Below the pieces are notes generated by a model, which searched no databases, was not told the origin of the DNA, and was given only the letters and a program-made list of their open reading frames with translations. A DNA stretch of 64,000 nucleotides, taken from assembly GCA_013398055.1 (NCBI GenBank), contig VZRS01009654.1, positions 997,155 to 1,061,154 on the forward strand, in the 5' to 3' direction. The position numbers were made by a program, and so were the translations under genes. Origin of the DNA: Ifrita kowaldi (taxonomy: Eukaryota; Chordata; Aves; Passeriformes; Cinclosomatidae). Within the stretch, counting starts at the first letter, position 1. Each line of letters starts with the position of its first letter. Below, piece by piece: positions 23,694 to 36,100 of the stretch.

Positions 23694-23879
23694 GGATTTG
23701 ACACGTGTGGTGGTGAGCAGGTTATACTTTTTCCATGTCTGTTTCTTTGTCTCTAAAATGGGACTAATAATACTTAACTATCTCACAAGGGTGTTGTGAG
23801 CCTTAATGAATTCATGTTTTTGTAAAATGCTTTGAAAATATAAGATAGTGTGTGCTAATTATCATTGTTGTTTTTTAAG
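23694..23879 (+). mobile_element. MIR-like fragment (duplicate copy)
   Basis: Identical to 19625-19810 because it lies inside the 4068-base repeated segment. It is not a separate insertion. Confidence 0.65.
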
Positions 23880-26800
23880 ATGTGCTGCTGTTTAACTTCC
23901 TTAAATATTCACATTTTTTGTCTGGTGCTAGACCTTAGTTAAAGATAACTTTTTAAAAATGCATACTCCTTTCTGTAAAAATCACCTTTGGTTATTTTGA
24001 TTGCATGAGATGAGTGTGCTTCTACTGAATGATGAAGCTATGCTCAACTTTTATACCTCTCTGTAAAGAAGTTTCAGTAAAACCCTTATCTTCACACTAC
24101 CGTGTATAGCGCAGTTGACCCATGTTTTATTATAACATTTGGGCAGAATCCTAGACCTGCTGTGATTGTGGCTGAAACTGTCCCTTATCAGATAATTCAA
24201 GAAATTTCACAGGCCAGGGGTAAAAACCCTATTTGTGGCAGAGACTGTCTGAGATAAGTAGGAGCCATGGAGAGAAATGGTACAGTAATGCCATCCCAGA
24301 GGAGCTGCAATAGCAGCACGAGGAATCAAAGATTCATGATAAAAATTACTTATCACAGAGCTGCAAATGAGATCAATTTCATTATAAGGGCAATTTTTTT
24401 TTTCCTGTACCACTGGCAAGTCTTAACAAAAAGTCATCTGGCCAAATGTGGTATGTCTCTGTGCTCGTTCACACAGCTGATTATAATCCCAGCAAGAGCT
24501 TCCTGGCTACAGCAGCAGTTTGGATATAACTATTTCTCTCCAAAGCATTTTGAGCATGTGTTCAGATAGCACTATGTCCTGTCTCCATCTGATCAGGGTG
24601 TTGAGAGCTTTCTGTGTGACTCAGAAGCTCCTTTTCTGTCATCAGGAGTACAAGGTGTCCATTTCACCTCTTTGTTCTGCTTTGTTTTTTCTCCCTTTGT
24701 TCTGATGTAGGAACTCCTGATAAAACTGGACTCTTTAATGGAACCAATTGGCTGACCACAGGGTCAGGTCTTTTCTGTTTGTGAGACAAGAAAGAAATGT
24801 TGAGACAAGAACTGGACTGCAGGTCCTCTATTTTTAAGGAGCCAGTGGTATCATTGAAGAGGGTTTTTTCCAAATCACTTGTTCAGAAACAGAAACTAGC
24901 AAGGAGAACTTCCTTCACAAATATTTTCTAAACTAAGATTCATTGTTGTTTGTAAGATATCCTTAACTTGCATAATTTTAATTCAGTCTGAAAGAAGAGG
25001 GGAAGCAATATATTTATTATGCAGAAATAGATTAGCTTTATTTTATTATGATTTTAAATTTTCTACTAGTCTATAGATAAAACTTCCTTGTATGTCTCTG
25101 TTGCTAATTGTTACATTCGATAAAAATTTACTTTTACCAGACTTACCACTTTCGAAGCTCTTTTGTTGCTTTCTTGCATGCTTGCTTTTTCTCTTCTTTC
25201 CTTGTGTCTTACCCAGTCCTTATGGGTCCATTGTTCCTTACAATAACACCTGGACCTCACCCTCCGAGTTTCCTTTTCCAGTGCCTTCCCTGATTTGTGT
25301 GTCAGAGATCAGCTGTGGAAGAGCCCATGCTGGCAGCAGTACTGTACTTCTAGGCAATGTGATAGTGAGCTTGCTCAGGTATGTTTGAATAGTGGATTCA
25401 GGTGCTGTCCTTGACCTGGTCTTTTTGGTCAGTCATGGCTACAGATCTACATTTATTCAAATGAAACCTTAGATTTTTCTCAACCTGAGCATTCATCTAG
25501 GTTGCCCCAAGTATTTTACCTTAACTGGGACAGTCCTGCACTTAACCACACACAGCCATTTTGTCTGTGCAGGGGGAGAATTGGCAATGCTCTCTGAATG
25601 GGCTGGCTTTCACAACATGGGATTTTTCTTTCTGTTGCTTGTTACACATTTGTAAGTTTGTCCAAAGTATGCTGCCAGAGATGGGGGAGAGAAATTTTCC
25701 CTTTTACCTGGTGCTTGGTGCCACCTGCCTCAAACTGGTCCTTGCAGGTTAGTGGGGAGCACACTTCATCTGCTGACATCCCCAAACCTGTCTTGATTTA
25801 TGAATTCCCTGCAGAACCTGCCTCCATCCTTTTTGTTTGATGTGTTTTGCCCATGTGAAACAGATGTTCTTCTGTAAAAATACAACTGGGTACAAATTTC
25901 CAGAGACATGCCTCTGGAGTGAGAGAAGCAATGACCCTTATGGTAGGCTGGCTTGCCTTCCTCTGTGGGCTACAAACTGATTTCTGTCTTTCCAAACACT
26001 ACAGTTTGTGTTTTTCCTTGATTTTTCAGTGACTTAGACATTATTGCAAGGTGCAGGATTTACCAGCTGAGCAGCATTGTCTGTTGGAGGTGCAGTAAGT
26101 GCTGCACTTTTGAGCAGACCATACATGACATATTAATTATGCTGCTGACAGTCTTGGCATTTGGAGTGCCTTGGTTTTCCTCCTTTGACAGTCTCTAAAG
26201 GTCCCAGCTGTCACATCTGTGACTGACAGGACTGAAGACAACATATCCCTGTGGGTTTGCATTTTTCTCTGTTTGGTATTCAGTAATGGCAGGGATGGGA
26301 AGCTCTCTTCCTGCTGCATTTCTATTGCTCTGACTCCTTAGGGAGTATCTGGACTCCGCACTATCTGTACCATGGTTTTGGTGGGAGTTCTTCCATGAAG
26401 GCAATGTGGTTGCCTTGCCAAACCTCATTGCCTTGGCCTGTGCCTAAATGTCTTTGAGGAACTGAGTCTTTTCACATGCAAAGGGAGCCTCTGTAACACG
26501 GAGTCACCTGCCTGTCTGCAGTGTTCTGTACCGGTTTAGAGGCACCTCTAGTCTGAACCAGCAAGTTAATTCTCATCACTGCTCCTTGATCTCCTCCTTT
26601 TGGGCCTCCACAGCAGTCCAGATCTATGAGACCTTCTTCATTCCCACAGGCTGCCATCCCTTTTGGTGTTCTTTGGGAGTAGGGGCCATTATAAAGTCCT
26701 TTCTCTCTCTTCTACTTAGTACCATGTTATTGGTATAAGGACTTTTCCTCACCCTGAGGGGTATATTGTTCTGGAGAAAGGCAGAGGTAGTTTGAGCTAA

Positions 26801-27182
26801 GTGCAAAGAAGATGTATCCAGCTTTCTCTGAGAGTTATTAAAGGAACCACAGTGAGCCCTCTGCTATTAGCCCTGCATCAAGGAGGTTTTGTTAAATACT
26901 TTTACAGATAAAGAGGATAATGCAAGTGAGCCAACATGGTTAAGCTTAGTAGAGAGAAAAAAGAAACCCAAAAGCCAGATAAACATGCAAGGAACATAAT
27001 TTCTCATATTCAAAACATATTCCTCTATCACTGTGAATTCTACCATGAAGAGCAGGCAGCTCTGGCAAGGATTTTCTATGCCAAGGTAAGTGCTGCATCC
27101 TCTCTTGCCACTTAACTATAACGGAACTTGGTTTTGTCTTGAATTAGCCAGTGTGATGCTACCTGGGGTCTCAGTGGTGTTG

Positions 27183-30100
27183 GTCGCCAGGAAACAAAGC
27201 AAAACCATCTTTATTTTATTACTTTTCTTTGCAAGCTATTGGATAAGTTCAGCTTTGAGATGGGGGCAGGGAGAGGACTAAAGAGAACAGGAAAAAAAGA
27301 GGATGGAGGCTTTTACCGTAAAATAGAGATATCATGTTCAGATAACAAGAAGCCATTTCCTTGTGAAGGAAAAACTTCAGCTTCGGCTACAGATGATAGG
27401 AAATATGGCTTCTATCTTTCTTTGCTTAAAAAAGTGAAGGATTGTGCAGTGGTTAAGAAGGAAAAAAGGAAAAGGCATTTATATATCTCGGCACGAATGT
27501 GACGAGCCTGGGAAAAGGGTACTAGGCAGCTGTCAGAAATGCAGGCCTAAGAGAAAAATTGCCTGTCCAAACTCCCTTCACAAAAAACCCCTGCTACTCT
27601 AAGAAGCTGCTTCACATTGTATCATGCTCTGTGGGGATCTGAAATGTATCTGTTTCACATTGATTAACAGCAAGTCCTTTCCAATTGATTGTTCTTTGAA
27701 AAATGTCAGACAGTACTTTGCATTAGCTGAGATCTGCCAGTTGCTTTTCCTTTTTCCTCTGTTCCATGACTCTGTCCAGGACTTCTAGCCGTAAATAAAA
27801 GCAGAGAGACTGTCTGACTGCTGGGGCGTGTGAAAATATGAGTGGGACTGCCTTTCAATGCACTATGAATAAAAAAATCATTATCCCTACTTGTCTAGCA
27901 AGGGCTATGGAGAGTTCAAATCTGAGCTGTAAGTATGTGTGTATAGTTTTATGTCATGTTTTTGCTATTCAGATAATGTTTTCCATATGTTTTTAAAGCT
28001 TTATACTATCTTCTGTCCCCCTCTGGTTCTCCTGTGATATATGAGTAGCAAGACTACATGTTGTTCAGCTGCATGTCTCAAAGCAGTGTGCTGATGTCTT
28101 AAAGACCAGCTCCATTTTACATGTATTTTCTCCACATTAGAAGTAGAGTCGGTCCAAGCAGTAAAATTGGGACTTAAGAAATCCGTACAGAGCCCTGGAA
28201 AACATCAGACTAGAGTGCCTGTCTCTTGACAAAGTGTTTGCATGAGAGAAAATTGCCTTCAAGTGCATCTTCAAGTGCACCATAGGTGATGGTGAATGTT
28301 AGATCCTCAAGAATATGCAAATACCCCTTTTTTCCCTGCCTTGCAAATGGACATTAGGACTCTTAATGTCGCTGGGCTCTGGCCCCATGCCCCCTGTTAT
28401 GCTCCACTGCTTTCAAGGTTTCCAGTGTATAGTGAAATACTGGAGGGTGTAAGACCTGCTGCAATTTTGGACAAAGAAGCCAGCAAGTGAGGTAAATACA
28501 AGTAGATAAATGTAAGAGCAAAAAAAAGATGGATTATCTGTATTTCACTCAATTGGAATAATCACCAGTTAAAACCAGAAAGACTTCCTGCTAGCCACCA
28601 ACTTTTTGCTGGATGTGTTTCACTGCCAGCTGTGTCCTGTCAGTGCGTTCACAGCAAAAGCTTATTTCTCATGGTGGGCTGCAGTAGGGGACAAAGAAGA
28701 GAAATGGCCATAGCTAGTGGGTTTGCACTCAGCTACTAACCTCAATTCTCTCTCGGCCTGCCTCGCCCTAGCCTTGAAGGGAAAGGAGCAGAGCAAAGCC
28801 TGAATGGGTCCTTGTCCTCATCACTGCCTCTTTTGCTGAAAACCTGCTACTCTGGGAGGTGAGTCCTGTGCTCTTCAGGAGACATCAGTGTGGAAATGTG
28901 GCTTATGAGCAAAGTCTGGAAGAACTGAGTTTGTCTTGTTTAGGCAAAACAAAGAATGGAGGGACAAGGAGGTAAATAAGAAACATACTGTGCTGAAGAG
29001 GAGGGGGATTTCTGTGGTGTGCTTTCTAGTCTAACTAGGACAGGAGGTTATGGACTTAAATGTCAATGAAGGAGATTTGTGCTAGTCATGAAGAAAAGCT
29101 TCCTTACAGTAGGCACTGCTTCATGACACAGGTCACATTGCTTTCTTAGCAGCACACTGACTGGCTCCCCAGCTGCAAACCATCTGTGCTGCCCACTGAC
29201 AAACCCAGAGGTGATAAAAACTAAAATATTTTAGCTAACTCTGTCCAGGGACATTCTGCTTCCCTACGTATACGTGCCCTTCAGTCACCCGCTGCCAAGA
29301 CAGACACGCAGAGCTTCTCTCTGAACTACTTTAATTAATATGTGCCTGCTCTGGATTTTTATAGCTCTTAAAAAGTAGCTGAGAATGGTATCTTGTATCA
29401 GAGGGAGGTTTTATATCACTGCTGTGAAGCTTGCCATTGCTACTGCTGAGGAGGTGACCTTGGCACGTGTTCCCTCCCCTTCGCTCCTCACACTGTGTGT
29501 TAGCACCACACTTGGCACTTCCAATCAAATGCTTCAAAAAAGCACACAGAAGCCAAATGAGGATTTTTTTTTTTAAAGCAACTTAGTAGCTTTCAAAAAA
29601 TCCCTGCTTCCTTGAGAAAAATGACAAAAACAGACCTCCAGACCCAAACAAACTTTCTTTTCCTAAGTATGTGCTCATCTTTTTAAAATCTCAGAACTTC
29701 ACTTAGGGGAGACAATGGAGTCAGTAACCTCACCAGACTTATTTTTCTGTAAAATTCCTGAGAATTTGTGTGGGAGATTTCACCACCATCACCACCCCAT
29801 TAAGTTAAATGGAACTGCTGTACAAAGAAACAAACTGTGCTGGAATCAAGATGGGAAATACATGCCAGTAAAACCAGCATGATTTTCTCATTGGTATCCT
29901 GAACAAAGATGAAGGGGAAAGCCTGAAAAATACAATCAGTAAGGGAACTGCAAAAGCCATGGGGTGCTATGTCTTAGGCACACTACAAAAAAACTACCCC
30001 GTATCATCCAGGAGGGCAAGGATAGAGACGTAGGAATTGCTGTGCTGAACTGAAGCCAAAGTCTAGTTAGTTCAAGACAGTTTCTCTGACCTTAGTAGTC

Positions 30101-33100
30101 AGTAATGTGAGCTTGGTTCTCCCCAGGTAATTTGCGTTTCACACTTCATATTTTCAGGGTGAAAACTGACTGATATTTCCTGTGGTAGTTTGAGGTGAGC
30201 TAGGCCGAATTTTTTTAACAAGCCTCCTATCACCAAGACATGTGGCAGTACCTGCTTTGCTGCGGCTGAGCTGTATGGTCAGCAGGATTTAATTTCACCT
30301 TCCCCTCTCTAAATACCCAGCAGTGAGTAGACTCTCAATGAGTTGCCTGTCTGAAAAATGTCAGCTAAAGTGACTGCACGTGTTTCTGCCAACAAGAACT
30401 CCCAAACTGCATTTAGGGTTTGAAGAGGGGGGGAGAAAGTCCCTGATGATACAATACTGCTTCAGTTTGCTTCAGAAAGGCTCCTGCACAGAGGAACTGT
30501 CAGTTAGTTAACAGAGCATTTTACAAGGAAGAGCTTCAAAGTCTTCACACGGAATGAACTTTGAAGTATTTTATTCTCTAGCTGACTCTTTGTTTCTTTT
30601 AAGGGTGGGGGATGCAGAGAGTAATGGTAAACCTAGTGAGAGAGTCTGTGGAATGAAATGCTGGTGTTCAGGCAGATTTGGTGGTAACAAGCTATTTTGC
30701 ATGTTTGAACTCCGAAGATTCAATGCTCTAGGTGTGCTGATTCGATAAGGAAGAAAGGGCTTCTCCACCCTCCTTCCTGCATTTGTCAGTGGATTGTGGT
30801 GATAGTGACATAAAAAGATGTTGGGGAACATTGTCAGAAACATGTAACCAGACTTCCCAATTTCAATGGGTGGCAGAGGAGTAGAAACTCATTCTATACA
30901 TGTGTGCTAACCTCACTGCTCTGGAGATTGGACATGAAGGAGACAAGGCATTAGAGCAGCTTTTGTGGTGCTTGTTGCCCCTGCGGAAACTGCCTGCCTC
31001 TCAACAGCTGCACTGTGCGAACAAGACGCTTGCAAGGTAGCTGGGTGATGAGCCAGCTGGGGAGATGGACATCAGTGGCAAGGAGACAGATGAGCAGGTA
31101 TCATTTGTTCAGGCTTGAGGAACACTGTGGCTGTGTCTTCAGCAGTGAAATACTTAAATGTCAATGGTCTTCGCTGGCTGTGGCCTGTTAATGCCCACTG
31201 AGATGCATCAAGGGACCTATTTTCTAAGCTAGTACAGACCATCTGGAGAGGACCCTCTGGATTCATCTGTCTCTGTCATGATAGGCAGAAATTTAGACCT
31301 CGCTTGCATAGTGTTAATTATTATTTTGATTGGAGGTAGACTTTTGGATGGTTTTTTGTTTATCTAACTGAAATGTGACCTGATGCTGTCAAGGGGGGTG
31401 CAAAGGCCTGTTATGTGTTTATAGCTCATTCCCCTGGCAATGTAGTGCTATAAACACCTCGAATCCCGCAGCGGTGTCCATCCTGAGGAAGCTGCACTGG
31501 TTTAATGCTATCAGTATACTAAAGCAGTATTACTTTTGTATCAACAAGCTCCTCTCTCTTTTAACAGTGAATAGTAGTAATAAGTAAATTACATTTTTCT
31601 GACAAAAGAGAATAGAAGGCATTAAATCTGTGTGTCTCCACCTCGGGCTCTGGGCTATGTGCATTTATGCACTGCTGGCAGCCTGGATTCCTGCTGAGAC
31701 CCAGCAACCTGGTACAAAGGAGCCTGCTAGAGAGCTGGGCTCTGGAGTGTCACCAAACTGAAGTGGAAGGTTGTCACATCACTGGGGTCCAGCAGGAGCG
31801 GAAGAGTAAGAGGCAGTACCAGGGATTGACTTCAGTCATTGTGGACCTCACAATTTCACCTGCTGCTCCTGTTCCCTGTTAATTTTGTATCAAGGAGGCT
31901 CAAAACACACACAATGAATGTAGGAAATGTATCACTGCTCCTTCAGACAGCTCCCATGGGGAAATCTGTTCTTGTCATTTCTAAAAGATCAAGTCCTTGC
32001 AAAGGGGTGCTGCCTCAGTAGCTAAGCTCATGCTTCAGCAGGCAGGGTGGTGGTAGGGCATTGAACCTTAAGTACAGCACGGCTGGAAGCAGTGTAACAG
32101 GGCTGGAAAAAATTATTCCCAAATGCAGCAAAATAGTCGGGGGTTGGGGAACAGAAATAGAGTGAGATTGGGGCATTTTGAGGAGATCGAGCTGCTGAAC
32201 AGGATTTTCAGAACCACAACTGATCAGTCTTCAGAGATGGGAGGAAAGTTCTTTCCTTAAGGTGTGTCTCTTGTGTCCCAATTCTTCATTCTGACCTCTC
32301 TTGCGTCCATAAACTATATTCTGAATCTTGCTCAAAGCTCTGAAATCCTGACTTCAATGAATCCACATCCAAAGCATGGTCCATGGGCTGAGGTGAAGAA
32401 ATTACAAATTCAGCAGAGATATAAAATTAAAAGTGCCATCAAACCCCTCTAAATCTCAATGCACTGGTTATAGCTCATTTATTGACTTCTCTTCAGTCTG
32501 GGGGCAAAAAAATGAATGTGCACAGTCTGCCTCAGTTCAGTCCATGGAAGACAGTGCCAGGTCACTGATTTCAGTGTTTTGTTAGTGAAAGAACTGCATC
32601 TGAGCCAAAGATGAATTACAGATTTTGTTATTTATACTGTAGTGGCTGGTGGTCTATGGATGGAAATTTGGGTGAGCCCCAACTCATGATGAATGGACAA
32701 TGACCTAATGGTCTGATGTCATCACAAATAATTTCTGTTGCAGGTGATTTAAAACAACTTCAGATTTAGATGGATATGGTGCTAGTTGCACCCCAGATAG
32801 CAGGTGGTCTGTCATCATTTTTCTTCTCCCGTGGGACCTCAGATTCACCAAGTTTTTGTAAGGCACTTTGTTCTGGTTTATCTGCAGTAAGAGCAATCCA
32901 CCTTCTGTTCTCCCTCTTCTTCCTTACCATACAACTAATGTTCATTCACTTTTGTAATTGGATTTATTCCTCTTTACAGCAGACGCTCTGAAGCAGCCAA
33001 TGCAGTACTAACTGTACCTGGGAGAGGAACAGCCTCCTGGATTTTCCTTGCAATGCATGGGACACCTGACTGAGGAGTTCCTAGCTTTCTTCAAAATCAC

Positions 33101-36100
33101 TCCTCTGGTGAGCAGTCTCCTGTTGCACCTCCCTCTGAGACTCCGTGTGGCTGGACTTTAATTTCCAGATCCAACGGATATTTTTCATTGTGATTCCCAT
33201 TTGACATTCTCAGCTTTACTGGTTCAGACCTTCAATTTCCCACTTCTGTGCATCACAGAGGACCTTCAACCTGTGATATTTAAGTTTTCTATCTAAGGCT
33301 AGTTTTCTGCTAGCAAGCAGAAAACACATCTCTTCCTTCACTGTTGATCACACTCTCACTTGGATTATTCTAAGTTGTTTTTCTTTTTTGATCCAGGTGC
33401 TACAAAGAACATGAAGGAGGATAAGGCAGGAAGAGGGAGATGGAAAGAAGTGGAGCATTTGTTTTTCCCTGTTTAGGGAGGTTGCAGAAGTTCCTGAGGG
33501 CTGGAAAGGTGTCAAAGCAAACTCATCCTTCAGAGTTTGTTGGGGGCCAAACGGCCCTGTGAGACACATCCTGTTGAGCTCCTCCCTGCACCTGATGATG
33601 AAGAGAACCTGGTGCCTCCTTCCCTCTATGTCTGCTGTGCTCAGCTGCCCCTGGGGGTGCCAGGTAGGGAAGAGCTGCCTCCCATCTCTGGAGACACAGG
33701 TACAGGGGCTGATGCTGCCCAGCTGAGGCAGGAACATGGCACATAAGAGCCCATGAAGTGCTCTGATGGTGGCGTCCAAGCTTGCTCTGTGCTGGAGCTG
33801 GGACAAAGCCTGCCTGGCTGAGCCAGCTGCTTGGAGCAGAAAAAAAGCCAGGCAGTGAAGTAAGAAAGACCAGTATGACACTTATGCATGGTAGCTTAAC
33901 TGTTGGCAGGCTGAGATTGCATGTGCTGTACATGGGGCTTTAAAGTTTGGACCTATTGATATGGTTATTTTTGTCTGTATAGATTTTACTGCAGTAAAAT
34001 ACCCTGTAAGTGTTCTTCAGTATGCCGTTGAGAAGTATGGTTATAATTGTTGCACAGAGCCTTTTTCATCCTCTGTCTGTGGGGAAAGGCATGCTGCAGT
34101 GGACACATTTGTAAAGGAATTAGTTATTTATTTTCTACATGTGGCACATTTCTTGGATCTTGCTGTGACTTTCAAACAGAAATGGTTAGGCTTGCAATGG
34201 TTCTCAGCTCCTGTGGGAGATATTTTCCTCATCTTCAGCCAGCACCAGATAAAGTTGTGTCTGCTGCAAACTTGAGTTAGACTTGGAACTAATCTAAGGG
34301 TGTAAAACACATGTGCATGCCTGTATATGCATGTCATGATGTATCTCTGCATCTGAAAATGCTGCAGTGATGTGCTGAGCATCTCTGCAGACATGCAAGT
34401 TCAAATGAAAGAATCCCACTTCCATTCACAGTGGCTTAAGCATTTTCTCCCATTTCTCACTCCTTTTTCTGGCTGCTGTGCTCCGCAGTGACAGCTCTTC
34501 ATTGCCAAACCATGCATTCAGGCACTGAAAATAATTATGAGGAAAAATAAGGGGTCATTTTTTAAACAGTGGAATTTTTTACTTCATAATTCCCATCCCC
34601 CCTTCTATATGAAAGTGATGGAGGCCATTTTGTTCAGCACATCTAAAGCATTTACCTTTAGGGAGGGATAAAAATATTTGTCCTAAAATGTGAATGTTTA
34701 AAGAAGTACTCTCTAAAGTCATGAAAAGGACAGCAACTCCATTTCTGCAAGAGCTTCAGAATAATTTAGCAGCGTGTTTGTGGAAGCTTAGCAATACCTG
34801 GATTGCTGTTTATTGACAGGGATGCTGCCAGGCTCAGACTGTGTACCTCATTCTTCAACCAGAAGTGGTGTCATACTGAGAGAGGTGTCTGTGTGTTGCC
34901 CTGTGAAGCCCCTGGTGCCTTCCAGACTGATGTAGCTGCTTGCTGGCCTGCTGCAGGTCAGCAGTTCTTACTGGTTGCAATTCCACCCAGGCTGTCATTT
35001 CAGTAAATATTCTTGCCATCCTTGATGTCTGCTTCACCCACCTCCCTGGAAGTAAAGATGTTCCAACAGAACACAGATGGAAATGGTAGAAATGTATAAA
35101 TGTTTAATATTACATTGATCTGCCTGGACTGTGCTCCTGACATTACAGGGATGCCTGATATCCTCTGAACTCCAACCCTTTCCCTGGCTTTTTTACACAT
35201 TCCTGTTGCCACCTGGAGATGAACCTGGATCCCAGTAGGCAGATTATGGCATCAGGCTCACTGCAACAGCACTGCAGTGCCTCTGGAGCTGACTGATCCA
35301 TGGCTCCTATTTCTGGCCTCCCTTCAGCCTGGAGTTTCTCATGCTTAGTGCCAAGGCTGGAATGTTTTGGAAAGTTTTCCATTCATTATTCAAGCTATTT
35401 TCAGTGATAGAGCTTCAAAAATAAATATATTGCTGTGATTTTTAGGAAAGCTAAACATTTTTCATTGCACCCTATTCAAACCCAGTCTGCTGTGCAGGGT
35501 GCAAGCTCCTTTTATGGGATGTGTGAGAAACTGGGTTGGATGTTTTTCACAGGTTATTTCCCAGATTGTTGTGTTTTCACATGAAATTCCTCTGTAGTGG
35601 AAGACAGGAGTTTCATCATTTTGCCAGATGAGCATTTCAAACTGCTTCTCCTTCGCAGCCAAGAGGACTGTTATGAGTACTAACCTGGTAGCTACCTTGA
35701 GCTGTAAAAGCTTTAAATTTCTATGAGGATTAAATTGCAGTTCAGGTCACAGTCAGCGCTGTGATGGGATGCCAGTAAAGGAGAGCAAATTGTAATCAGA
35801 TCGTAATAAAACGATTTTATTGTTAATTAATTCTGAGCACCAGAAAAAGTGCTGCGTGCTTTACCATGAAGGTGGGAAATAAATCTGTGTCCTAGAAAAG
35901 ATGCAGCAAGGAAGTGAAGCAAAGGACTTGAGGTGAGAAAAGGAGATAAGAGAAGTAAACAGGAGGGAGAGCAAAAGTTTGTATCAGGCTCATAAAGTGA
36001 ATCAGATTGATTATATGTGGATCTTCTAGTTAATAAGTTGTATTAATATGTAATTATTACTACTTAAATATTTATTCTGTTTCTACACTTTTAAAAGATT

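Larger units (their letters stand above)
23115..27182 (+). repeat. Direct repeat, copy 2 (4068 bases)
   Basis: Second copy, beginning abruptly in the middle of the CR1 3' region right after the N at 23114. It runs into unique sequence (gtcgccagg) after 27182. The near identity and the N join favour two alleles placed in tandem by the assembler. A recent real tandem duplication is the alternative. Confidence 0.93.
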
